Shown piece by piece: positions 1-7,235 of a stretch of DNA of 28,506 nucleotides (position 1 is its first letter; each line of letters begins with the position of its first letter). Origin of the DNA: Marinilabilia sp. UBA5340. Lineage in GTDB: Bacteria; Bacteroidota; Bacteroidia; Bacteroidales; Marinilabiliaceae. The notes below the pieces were generated by a model that was given only the letters and a program-made list of their open reading frames with translations, made no database searches and was not told the DNA's origin. The translations under genes and the position numbers were made by a program. Location of the stretch: positions 3,346-31,851 of the forward strand of contig DHQK01000096.1 of assembly GCA_002411085.1 (NCBI GenBank), in the 5' to 3' direction.

Positions 1-32
1 CAAGACTCTGTATTTCAATGAGTTATCCATGC

Positions 33-191
33 CATCTCCGACCCTTGTTCGAGTCTTGTTCGGGGCTTCTTCGGGTCTTGTTCGGCCTTTCTTCGACTCT
101 ATAGAGTCGAACAGCAGTCGAAGAACAGTCGAACAAGGGTCGATGAAGGTACGACGCAAAGTCGGAGAAGACTCCCGGAGATGTCGAAGGA
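33..191. repeat. Inverted array of 11-bp units around a 20-bp palindrome
   Basis: Bases 33-98 divide into six 11-bp units of the form CTTSTTCGRGT, starting at 33, 44, 55, 66, 77 and 88. Bases 104-191 divide into eight 11-bp units of the reverse-complement type (about NAGTCGAASAA), starting at 104, 115, 126, 137, 148, 159, 170 and 181, the later ones more decayed. The turning point is a perfect palindrome, TTCGACTCTATAGAGTCGAA (92-111). A 14-bp perfect inverted repeat, CGACCCTTGTTCGA (39-52) against 129-142, lies further out. An 11-bp period is not a multiple of three, so this is not coding, and it is close to one DNA turn. Open frames crossing it look like by-products of the repeat. Similar TTCGGG-rich intergenic text occurs in other Bacteroidota genomes; its role is not known to me. 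Confidence 0.8.
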
Positions 192-601
192 GAGCTAATC
201 TTAACATAGAAGAAACAGTACCAAAACACATTTTTATTTTGCCAAGGTTCTTCGGGAGCTGCTTCGAACCTCACCCGGGAGACTGCTTCACTTCGTTGGC
301 AATACCAAGCCTTTGCCGGATCTTTGAGGGTTGGTTAAAATGACATTCTGTTCCATACTCATCAAAACATACGACACCTTCAGCGTCGGCATTCTACAAT
401 TTGTACAACCTATAAACATAAGAGTCCTTCAGGCTCTGCTTCTCTCAAATTTAAAGAAATCATCTTAGCCTCAGCCTACACCTTACCTCTTTCCATCCTA
501 AGAGCTAACCTCCGCTCTACAAAAACAACTTTTTCAAACCTTCTCTGGGGGAGATTTCAGAGCCTTTAATTTTTCCCTATCTTAGCACCAAACCATCATT
601 C
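192..601. other. Intergenic region with decayed repeat words
   Basis: No convincing gene is visible. Bases 277-305 (GGGAGACTGCTTCACTTCG and onward) resemble the TGCTTCACTTCGTT...CAAT repeat word scattered between genes in many bacteria. A weak -7-like element, TATCTTAG, lies at 578-585 ahead of the gene at 602; it departs from TAnnTTTG by one base and has no clear -33 box. Confidence 0.45.
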
Positions 602-1078
602 ATGACCACAAACATCAACCAATACCACCAGTGGATTGATCAGTTGCTAGATGAGGGGCGCACCGTACAGGTGCCGGTCTATGGCATGAGTATGTTCCCC
701 ATCCTGATGCCACGAGATACGGTACAAATCAAGCGCATCACTTTTGAGGAGATGAAGCCCGGTCATGTATTGGTTTTTGAGCAAAACGGGCAGTGGGTGG
801 CTCACCGTTTGATAAGAAAAATCACAGAAAACAAAACCCTAATCACCCGTGGTGACGGCCTCCCCTACAATGATGCACCAATTGAGGCTGAGCGGGCCAA
901 AGGCATCATCACCAAAGTCATCAAAACACGGTCGCCTTTCGCCTGGAGCATCAATACAATGATTGACGACCTGTTAGTAAAGACAGCACCGATAAGCGGA
1001 AGAATCTTCTGGATGGCCGGGAGGATAACAAGTTTTGGGTTGAGGGTTTTGAGTTCTGAACTTTGGGTTCGGAAGTGA
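602..1078 (+). CDS. S24/S26 family signal-peptidase-like protein
   Basis: A 158-residue serine peptidase-like protein. The nucleophile motif GMSMFP places Ser30. VAHRL places His68 where bacterial leader peptidases have Lys, and RGDGLPYND (83-91) gives the conserved Asp85, so the layout matches the Ser/His/Asp SipW or ER-type class. In Bacteroidota such proteins often sit beside ABC exporters and PqqD-like or asparagine-synthase-like peptide-modifying genes, and an ABC exporter follows here about 0.45 kb downstream. No N-terminal membrane helix is obvious; a weakly hydrophobic stretch lies near 128-150. The last 15 or so residues are encoded by 'gagttctgaa'-type repeat text, so the C-terminus may have been extended by a repeat. 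Substrate unknown. A non-peptidase S24-like regulator is less likely because no helix-turn-helix is present. Confidence 0.75.
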   Translation: MTTNINQYHQWIDQLLDEGRTVQVPVYGMSMFPILMPRDTVQIKRITFEEMKPGHVLVFEQNGQWVAHRLIRKITENKTLITRGDGLPYNDAPIEAERAKGIITKVIKTRSPFAWSINTMIDDLLVKTAPISGRIFWMAGRITSFGLRVLSSELWVRK

Positions 1079-1104
1079 GTTCTGAGCTTCGTTAAGAATG
1101 ACAA
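1028..1104. repeat. Word-like GAGTTCTGAG repeat at the end of the peptidase gene
   Basis: The run from about 1028 to 1090 is built from variations of GTTTTGGGTT, GAGTTCTGAA, TTTGGGTTCGG and GAGTTCTGAG. It is followed at 1086-1102 by CTTCGTTAAGAATGACA, which resembles another common intergenic word. The repeat crosses the stop codon of the upstream gene. A related stretch (GAGTTCTGAGTTCAGGCTG) follows the gene that ends at 25822. Confidence 0.55.
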
Positions 1105-1459
1105 ATCCACTATTTTATTTTTTTTGCTTTCCGGACAACCTCCCAATCTCATTTCCCTGATATTTTGAATTCTCAAAAAAACAAAAACAACCATCATCAT
1201 AGGAAACAGTCCCGGTAGGGGTGACAGTATGGTAACAGGATGCCCTGATTTCTAAAAATCAAGCCACGGCAGTGGTGACACCTTTTTACTCAGAGTATGC
1301 TACAATCCTTCCTTAAAACTCCAGGACTATCTCAAAATTGTTTTATATTTGAAAAAACTCATTCAAATATGATCAACAACTACATAGTCTAAAAGCCATT
1401 TTTCTCTGTACGACCCTGTGACAAACTCTGTAGAACTCTGTGTAACTAACTAAACAACC
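1079..1459. other. Gap between peptidase and ABC exporter, with CTCTGTG repeat
   Basis: No gene is seen. A small hairpin TGATTT-CTAA-AAATCA lies near 1238-1254. Bases 1403-1447 form a CTCTGTG-rich repeat ending ACTCTGTGTAAC, closely similar to 11821-11864. The repeat ends only a few bases ahead of the open frame of the ABC exporter. Confidence 0.5.
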
Positions 1460-1543
1460 ATCAAAAACTACCGCCAAATAATCACCATACTCCATTACAT
1501 CTGGAAAAGCTCTCCCGGATGGACGCTCCTCAACGGGCTTTTA

Positions 1544-3244
1544 TTGCTTGTGCGTGGTGTTTTACCCCTGCTTCTGCTTTATCTGGTAAAACTGCTCGTG
1601 GATGAAATTCAGGTAGTAGCCACCAACCCGGGTGGTGAGGATGCCCTCAACCACCTGATCACTTTATTGATCATTGCTGCAGTGGTTTTCCTCACCAATG
1701 CTTTAACTGCCTCACTGGGAGCACTTGTTCGTGAGCGTCAGTCGTTTGTCATCTCCGACTACTTCGACCACCTCATCCACAACAAAACCACACGCATCGA
1801 TTATGGTTTTTTTGAACACCCAAAATATCAGAATGTCTTTTTCAGAGCATTGAACGAAGCCTCTTTTCGACCGTCACGTATATTTTACGGCATCATCGGA
1901 TTGCTGCAAAACCTCATCACCCTTATCGTAATGGGTGGCATTTTGCTGATGGTGCATTGGTCAGTCTCGATTGTTTTGCTGGTGGTAACTTTGCCCGTAA
2001 CCTTTATCCGGCTTCGCTATGCACGCTCGCTTTTCATCTTCAAAAGAGAGAATACCGACCGGGAACGAAAAGTCAACTATTACAACCGGTTGCTCACCTC
2101 CAGAGAATACGCCAAAGAGCTAAGAACCTTTGATCTGGGCCCCCTGTTCAGGAAACGCTATCATCAACTGAAAAACGATTGGAGACAAAGTCAGTACCGG
2201 ATGTTAAAAAGCAAAACTGTCAGGGAAGTCGCTGTTCAGGTGCTGGCAGCCATTGCCGTATTTTCGGTGTATGGCCTTATTGCCTACAGGGCATTCCAGG
2301 GACACCTCTCCATTGGTGATGTGGTGCTTTATTTCATGGCCCTCCAGCGAGGCTATGCTTACCTTCAGGAGTTTCTGGGGCGTATCTCTGGATTATATGA
2401 GGATTCCCTGTTCCTGAACAACCTGTTTGAATTCCTGCATTTAAGAGAATCCCGTCCCCCGCTGAGAGAAGAAGAACGCTTCCCTTTCCCTGCCCGTATG
2501 AAAGAAGGCATCAGCTTTCACAATGTGGGGTTTCATTACCCTGCAAACAACCGTTGGGTGTTGCGAAATGCCTCATTTTCGGTCAATGCAGGTGAAACAG
2601 TAGCACTGGTAGGCATCAATGGTGCCGGCAAAACCACTTTGGTAAAATTACTCTGCGGCCTTTACAAACCGGTTGAAGGAGAAATCCGGATTGATGGAAT
2701 ACCCATCGACCACATCAAATGGAAAGAACGTGTAGATAACATCAGTGTGATCTATCAGGATTTTATGCTTTACAATGTTACCGCCCGCGAAAATATCTGG
2801 TTTGGGAATGTACGTCGTGAAGCCTCCAAAGAAAAAATCATCGATGCCGCCGAGCAGGCAGGCATTCATCACATCATTGACGATTTTGCTGATGGATACG
2901 AAACCACGCTGGGCACACTCTTTGAAAACAGCGAACAATTAAGCCCCGGCCAGTGGCAACGGCTTGCTCTGGCCCGCTCATTCTTCAACCAATCGCAAAT
3001 TGTATTGCTGGATGAACCTACCAGCGCCCTGGATGCTTTTTCAGAAGCCAAACTTCTAAAATACATCAAAACCATCACTGAAAATCGAACGGCTGTCATC
3101 ATCAGTCACCGGCTCTCCACCATCAAAATGGCCGACAGAATTATTGTACTCGATGGCCATCAAATTGTGGAAGAGGGCTATTACGAAGAGTTGTTGCAAA
3201 AAAAAGGTGCGTTTTTCAGTATGGTGGAATCACTGAAACAGTAA
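1544..3244 (+). CDS. ABC exporter, fused permease and ATPase
   Basis: A half-transporter: about 300 residues of membrane domain, then an ATPase domain. From the TTG at 1544, Walker A (GINGAGKTT) is near residue 358, the signature LSPGQWQRLALARS near 465, Walker B (IVLLDEPTSALD) near 485 and the switch histidine (ISHRLST) near 520. All ATPase motifs are intact, so it should work as a homodimeric exporter in the inner membrane. The TTG start is doubtful. The frame stays open upstream to a TAA at 1451 and encodes protein-like sequence (NYRQIITILHYIWKSSPGW) completing the first membrane segment, but with no ATG, GTG or TTG. ATC at 1460 is the best upstream candidate. The neighbouring S24/S26 protein suggests export of a processed peptide, but the cargo is unknown. 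Confidence 0.88.
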   Translation: MLVRGVLPLLLLYLVKLLVDEIQVVATNPGGEDALNHLITLLIIAAVVFLTNALTASLGALVRERQSFVISDYFDHLIHNKTTRIDYGFFEHPKYQNVFFRALNEASFRPSRIFYGIIGLLQNLITLIVMGGILLMVHWSVSIVLLVVTLPVTFIRLRYARSLFIFKRENTDRERKVNYYNRLLTSREYAKELRTFDLGPLFRKRYHQLKNDWRQSQYRMLKSKTVREVAVQVLAAIAVFSVYGLIAYRAFQGHLSIGDVVLYFMALQRGYAYLQEFLGRISGLYEDSLFLNNLFEFLHLRESRPPLREEERFPFPARMKEGISFHNVGFHYPANNRWVLRNASFSVNAGETVALVGINGAGKTTLVKLLCGLYKPVEGEIRIDGIPIDHIKWKERVDNISVIYQDFMLYNVTARENIWFGNVRREASKEKIIDAAEQAGIHHIIDDFADGYETTLGTLFENSEQLSPGQWQRLALARSFFNQSQIVLLDEPTSALDAFSEAKLLKYIKTITENRTAVIISHRLSTIKMADRIIVLDGHQIVEEGYYEELLQKKGAFFSMVESLKQ

Positions 3245-3248
3245 ACTA

Positions 3249-3405
3249 TTAGCTCTTAGCTGATGGCTCTCAGCTGTTAGCCACCCATAACTCAATCTCC
3301 CCTCTCAACCTCAATCTCATTATCCTGCGAACTACCAACTGCCAGTTAACAACTATCACTTCCTCTCCCATTCTAAGAACTGCCAGCTATGGAGCTAAGA
3401 GCTAA
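3249..3405. repeat. TTAGCTCTTAGCT inverted repeat between convergent genes
   Basis: TTAGCTCTTAGCT (3249-3261) is the exact reverse complement of AGCTAAGAGCTAA (3393-3405). Between them are more AGCT-spaced words, including a local hairpin AGCTG (3258-3262) / CAGCT (3271-3275). The element fills the gap between the convergent ABC exporter and barrel-protein genes, so it may act as a two-way transcription stop, though no T-run follows either arm. Similar 'agctcttagctgttagc' text is common between Bacteroidota genes. Confidence 0.6.
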
Positions 3406-3413
3406 AAGCCAGC

Positions 3414-4817
3414 TCACTTCCCAAACTCATAAAACAATCCCGTAAATACCCCGAAAGAGTAGGGCCGAAATTTACCGGGCGAATCCTCACTTATATCAGA
3501 AAGAAAATAATTAAATCGGGGTTCCATTCTGACTCCGAACCCCTTAAAAACAGGAACCAAAACAGTCACTCCTGCGTGAGTGCTAAAGCTTAGATCCGGC
3601 ACACCACTGGTTTGACCGATATTCTGACGCTGCCCCGAAGTTTCCAACCATGCCTTATTATCTACCAGCCAGTTGGCCCCAAACCCACCAGCCAAAGAGA
3701 GTTTTACAGGCCCTTGTTGAAGCACCTGATACCTGAGTGTAAAAGGTACCTGTAAATAATTAAGTCGTTGTTCCAACAATGTGGAAGACTCCTCATAAGA
3801 TAGTTCAGATTTCATTTCCACAACGGCATTGGGAACGCTTTGAAACTCCCTGACATCGGATTGCATCGCCGGGGTAGCACTCCGTTTTATTGCTCCCAGT
3901 GAATTGTCCAGTTTCACCTCCTGCAATGTCACACTGCTTTCGGCAGAGAAATCTGCAGCTCCGTAAACAGATCTGGGCGATGATTGAGGTACCACTTCCT
4001 GTCCCAACATAGCATATTTCACACCGGTTTCCACCTGCCAGCGCGAATTCATCTTAAACGCCAGATTAAAACCAACACCAGAAGTCATCAGTGCATTTTC
4101 GTCGACACCCCGGGTTGAAACTCCTGACAAATCACGAAAAGCATAAGTGGGCGAATATTCGCCGCTTAAAATAATTCCGCTTTCCCTGACGGGTTCCTCT
4201 GCAGAGGAAGGAATAAAAAAATCAAAAGATTCTTCACTTTTGGAAATATCCTGATGCAGGGCCAAATCTGAATTAACAGTGAATTCAGCAACTTTCTCCG
4301 CAGGTAAAGAGGTCATCTTTCGAAGTTCACCAGTAAATAATTCTTCTTCCTGAGGTGAATTTAACGAAGCAACAAAATTATTTCGGCTATTATCAGATAA
4401 TTCATTCCGCTCAGCAATACTGGTGGTTTTTATCTTCAAATCCTCATTTTCATCCATTTCCAAACCGGAAGGTAATTCATTGGAAGCAACCTTCACATCA
4501 TGTTTACTTTTTAAATTATCATATTGATTTTCGGTAAGTTCAACGCTTTCCTGAGTTTGTTCTTTCTTTTGAGATATAATTTGTTCGGCCACCTGATGGA
4601 AATTTTCAGGCCGATCGTCATTAAAAATCAGATAAAACAATCCAACCAAAAGCAACAATGAGGCGGCCATACCGTACCTGAGAAAAACCGGGATAATGCG
4701 TTTCTTCTTGTTATCCAGACGCGACTCAATATTTTTCCACACCTGATCGGTTGGTTGCACCTCCACATGATCAAGCTGCTTAAACAAAGTATCAGTATTT
4801 ATTTCAGGTATTCTCAT
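3414..4817 (-). CDS. Membrane-anchored anti-sigma-like protein with C-terminal outer-membrane barrel
   Basis: A 467-residue protein starting at 4817 with MRIPEINTD. The ATG overlaps the sigma factor's TGA as ATGA, which fixes this start over a longer upstream one. Residues 1-44 are charged and cytoplasmic-looking (QPTDQVWKNIESRLDNKKKR), residues 48-65 form one hydrophobic helix (GMAASLLLLVGLFYLIF), and about 70-210 is a polar, low-complexity linker. The rest has alternating beta strands rich in aromatics and glycine (LNYLQVPFTLRYQV, LSLAGGFGANWLV) and ends in the aromatic FYEFGK, as in PorT-like 8-strand barrels. Coupling to the ECF gene suggests it restrains or senses for that sigma factor. 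No classical zinc anti-sigma motif is visible, so that role is inference. Confidence 0.72.
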   Translation of the reverse strand: MRIPEINTDTLFKQLDHVEVQPTDQVWKNIESRLDNKKKRIIPVFLRYGMAASLLLLVGLFYLIFNDDRPENFHQVAEQIISQKKEQTQESVELTENQYDNLKSKHDVKVASNELPSGLEMDENEDLKIKTTSIAERNELSDNSRNNFVASLNSPQEEELFTGELRKMTSLPAEKVAEFTVNSDLALHQDISKSEESFDFFIPSSAEEPVRESGIILSGEYSPTYAFRDLSGVSTRGVDENALMTSGVGFNLAFKMNSRWQVETGVKYAMLGQEVVPQSSPRSVYGAADFSAESSVTLQEVKLDNSLGAIKRSATPAMQSDVREFQSVPNAVVEMKSELSYEESSTLLEQRLNYLQVPFTLRYQVLQQGPVKLSLAGGFGANWLVDNKAWLETSGQRQNIGQTSGVPDLSFSTHAGVTVLVPVFKGFGVRMEPRFNYFLSDISEDSPGKFRPYSFGVFTGLFYEFGK

Positions 4818-5377
4818 GCTTTTGTGGCCTCCATTTTTTGTTTTTCTACCAACCTCTCTTGCAACCACCTGCGTGCTCTCGATAAGTTTGATTTACTGGT
4901 ACCGGTAGAAATCCCCAATTGTCGGGCAATTTCATCATGGGTCTGTTCCTCCAACACATAAAGGTTAAATACCAATCGGTATCGTTCGGGCAATTGTCCT
5001 ATGAGTTCGAGTAATTCATTCAGGGAAGGCTCAGCACCATTCGGTTCAAACTCTGAATCAACATCTTCGGGCTCAGGAAACTCTTCGGTGAGTTCTGTTT
5101 TAATCTTTTTCTTCCGGAAGGACTCGATAATCAAATTCACCATGATTCTGCGCATCCAACCTTCAAAAGAACCTTCAAAACGAAACTTATCAATTTTTTC
5201 AAACACTTTGATAAAACCATCCTGCAAAAAATCCTCTGCAGTTTGATAATCACCTGTATAACGCAGACAAACACCCATCATCCTGGGCGCAAAAATCTCA
5301 TAGAGCGCTTTCTGGGCACTCCTTTCACCTTTCTGGCACGCTGCAACTATATCGTTTATATCAATCTGTCCGGACAC
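4814..5377 (-). CDS. ECF RNA polymerase sigma factor
   Basis: 187 residues, the normal ECF size. Region 2 covers about residues 25-95, with the core-binding and -10 recognition stretch AEDFLQDGFIKVFEKIDKF followed by FEGWMRRIMVNLIIESFRKKK. An acidic linker (about 98-120) leads to region 4 (LLELIGQLPERYRLVFNLY, then the helix-turn-helix DEIARQLGISTGTSKSNLSRAR). Its TGA overlaps the start of the barrel-bearing protein, so the two are co-transcribed and translationally coupled. A strong housekeeping-type promoter lies 80-120 bp upstream. Target genes cannot be told from the window; autoregulation is possible but no second, ECF-type promoter was recognised. Confidence 0.92.
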   Translation of the reverse strand: MSGQIDINDIVAACQKGERSAQKALYEIFAPRMMGVCLRYTGDYQTAEDFLQDGFIKVFEKIDKFRFEGSFEGWMRRIMVNLIIESFRKKKIKTELTEEFPEPEDVDSEFEPNGAEPSLNELLELIGQLPERYRLVFNLYVLEEQTHDEIARQLGISTGTSKSNLSRARRWLQERLVEKQKMEATKA

Positions 5378-5463
5378 ACAAATTACTTTCTAATTTTCCC
5401 TGCAATGCTTGAACCAAACAAGCAATTAACTGAATTACAATTAATTAACTTCAAACCATAAAC

Positions 5464-5495
5464 CAAATGTAAATTACTTGCTAACTGTTTGCAAA
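5464..5495 (-). promoter_or_regulatory. Promoter of the sigma factor operon
   Basis: On the minus strand TTTG (5495-5492) is followed after 20 bp by TACATTTG (5471-5464), an excellent match to the Bacteroidota primary-sigma promoter TTTG-N19..21-TAnnTTTG. Transcription would begin near 5458, giving an 80-base leader. A second -7-like element, TAAATTTG, lies at 5499-5492 but lacks a partner box. Confidence 0.65.
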
Positions 5496-5499
5496 TTTA

Positions 5500-5766
5500 A
5501 TGCAATCACGGAATTACAGGAAAGAGCGTGCGCTCAATTCTTCTCGCTGATTCTTAGATGGAATGAATACGGAAAGGTTGCGTGAGGAAAAAATGAATTA
5601 CGCTGAAAGTTTTGATCCCAAAAAGATTCAAATAGCACATGAAACAAGACAACCTATTGGTTCTTCAAATACTTAACCCAGGGTAAAAAAATAGTTTTGT
5701 TCGTTTTAACGGCACTATGAATAATGCGGAAAGGCATAAGGAAAGCCCTGAAAGGTCGTAAGCTCC
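5500..5766. other. Gap between smpB end and the sigma promoter
   Basis: About 270 bp with no open frame of note, no strong hairpin and no T-run after the smpB stop. On the plus strand GGAAAG occurs twice in 5729-5745, spaced by GCATAA. I see no RNA gene. Confidence 0.4.
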
Positions 5767-6222
5767 CTAAAAACTTTTCTTTATCCTGTCCAACTCCCGC
5801 CTGGAGTCTTTGGCTTTAAGAGTTTCTCGCTTATCGTGCTGCTTTTTCCCTTTGGCGAGACCAATTTCCAGCTTGGCAAAACCCCGATCATTAATAAACA
5901 TCCGCAATGGAATAATCGTAAGGCCTGATTCTTTGGTTTTACGCTCCAGTTTATTCAGTTCTTTTTTGTTCAATAACAATTTCCGTTCGCGCTTAGGGGC
6001 ATGGTTATTAAAAGTACCGTAAAAATATTCGGAAATATTAATTCCTTTCACCCACAATTCCCCCTTAATAAAATAACAATAGGAATCGACCACTCCAGCA
6101 CGCCCCATGCGGATAGATTTTATTTCTGTACCCGAAAGTTGAATACCGGCCACAAACTTTTCAACAATTTCATAATCGAAGTAAGCTCTTTTGTTTTTGA
6201 TATTTATCCTGTTTGCCGACAT
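5767..6222 (-). CDS. smpB: SsrA-binding protein SmpB
   Basis: 151 residues from the ATG at 6222; a longer frame upstream encodes unrelated Cys/Trp-rich sequence overlapping the neighbour and is not part of the protein. SmpB binds tmRNA and delivers it to stalled ribosomes. Seen here are the N-terminal KNKRAYFDYEIVEKFVAG, the conserved LSGTEIKSIRMGRAGVVDSY, the NISEYFYGTFNNHAPKRERKLLL block, and the basic tail GKKQHDKRETLKAKDSRRELD, whose end reaches the mRNA channel. It starts one base after the stop of the Yip1-like gene, so the two are probably one transcript. The tmRNA gene itself was not seen. Confidence 0.97.
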   Translation of the reverse strand: MSANRINIKNKRAYFDYEIVEKFVAGIQLSGTEIKSIRMGRAGVVDSYCYFIKGELWVKGINISEYFYGTFNNHAPKRERKLLLNKKELNKLERKTKESGLTIIPLRMFINDRGFAKLEIGLAKGKKQHDKRETLKAKDSRRELDRIKKSF

Positions 6223-6223
6223 A

Positions 6224-6811
6224 TCAGAAAGAAATAAAATGAAATAATACGATTCTAATAATATAAGGAATTGCCACCAATGACAAAAACACAAAAAGTG
6301 CAAAAACCAACCGTTTTTCCGATGACGAAGCGGGCAGACTACGTACTCCAATCCAACAAATATACAGACTGTACACCACCAGTATGTGAACAAAGAAGAA
6401 TTCGGGAATCAAGACCGATATCAACGTTACCACATAAAGCGGTGCCGAACTGTAAATGGTCAATTTGGCTGCCAGTTCCCGCGATGAGAGCATCCGAAAA
6501 ATTTTCATTGTACGAAAAACCAAAACCCAGGCCAGAAACAATCCACCAAAAAGTGCCACAAAAATTAAGAGAGCTTTCTTCAAGGCAAGCTCGAATATAA
6601 AAGCCTGCTGATTGATCAGGTGTGACAAAAAAGTCGCAAGAGATACCATCCCGATCAATGGCAACGCAAATTGTCCGGCAATATCATTGAATGAGATATG
6701 TTCCCTGTGGATTTTTCGCCATTCCTCTGCGGGGGTAAAAAACAACCCCTTCAGTCTCTCCCCCAGGTTTCTATACATCTGCACTGTAGTTACCGGCTGT
6801 TTTTCTTCCAT
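6224..6811 (-). CDS. Yip1-family integral membrane protein
   Basis: 195 residues. A short cytoplasmic start with LFFTPAEEWRKI, typical of bacterial Yip1/DUF1282-like proteins, is followed by about five membrane helices (roughly residues 46-66, 78-98, 118-138, 140-158, 168-190). The conserved SSAPLYVVTLISVL region and the IYCWIGVRSL-like motif (here YICWIGVRSLP) fit the family. The stop codon is one base from the smpB start. Function in bacteria is unknown; a membrane-organising or transport-accessory role is only a guess. Confidence 0.78.
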   Translation of the reverse strand: MEEKQPVTTVQMYRNLGERLKGLFFTPAEEWRKIHREHISFNDIAGQFALPLIGMVSLATFLSHLINQQAFIFELALKKALLIFVALFGGLFLAWVLVFRTMKIFRMLSSRELAAKLTIYSSAPLYVVTLISVLIPEFFFVHILVVYSLYICWIGVRSLPASSSEKRLVFALFVFLSLVAIPYIIRIVLFHFISF

Positions 6812-6836
6812 TCGTTTATGCTCATTGATAAGTTCA

Positions 6837-6868
6837 CAAAATTAAAAAATAAAATTCCACATCACAAT
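6837..6868 (-). promoter_or_regulatory. Probable promoter of yip1-smpB
   Basis: On the minus strand TAATTTTG (6844-6837) fits TAnnTTTG, and ATTG (6868-6865) lies 20 bp upstream in the -33 position. Transcription would start about 20 bases before the Yip1-like start codon at 6811. Confidence 0.5.
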
Positions 6869-6869
6869 A

Positions 6870-7198
6870 CAAAGCAATTCATCTCAACTTTTTCAAATAA
6901 TGTCCCCTGGAAAAACATAAACACAAAGAGCCAGAGATGCATAGCTTTATCCTAAGATAATTAAACCCCGTTTCATTATCCGCACAAACAACTAACATCC
7001 AATCACTTAAAAATACCCAAAGAAGTATTTTCAAACAATTGTCATCTCCAACCTGCCCTTTATATAAAACAAGCCAGGCTGAGAGACTAAGTGCAAAATC
7101 CTGATGTGAAACCCGATATGGCTGGAATTATTTCTCAACCTCTGCCTATTCCCTGGTTGCTTTACGACCAATAAAGAGATGGGGTTCGGTATAAAATA
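6870..7198. other. Gap between divergent yip1-smpB and miaA
   Basis: No gene or RNA was recognised in these 330 bases. Near 6915-6940 the text ACACAAAGAGCCAGAGATGC resembles a decayed member of the CACAGAG repeat family found elsewhere in the window. Confidence 0.35.
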
Positions 7199-7231
7199 TT
7201 TGTGAATAAAGCAGGTTAATTATTAGTTTTG
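7199..7231 (+). promoter_or_regulatory. Promoter of miaA
   Basis: TTTG (7199-7202), a 21-bp spacer, then TAGTTTTG (7224-7231) match the Bacteroidota consensus closely. Transcription would begin at about 7236-7238, right at the first possible ATG of miaA. The mRNA is therefore either leaderless or translated from the ATG at 7263. Confidence 0.6.
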
Positions 7232-7235
7232 ACGA

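Noticed and set aside
23..343. Open frames on both strands across the left-end array
   Set aside because: They are a by-product of the 11-bp inverted array; 11 is not a multiple of three and the peptides have no protein-like pattern.
4818..4868. 17-residue upstream extension of the barrel protein
   Set aside because: It would lie wholly within the sigma factor's last codons; the ATGA overlap at 4814-4817 gives a natural coupled start.
6223..6393. 57-residue N-terminal extension of SmpB
   Set aside because: It overlaps the Yip1-like coding sequence in another frame, and the known SmpB N-terminus begins at the ATG at 6222.
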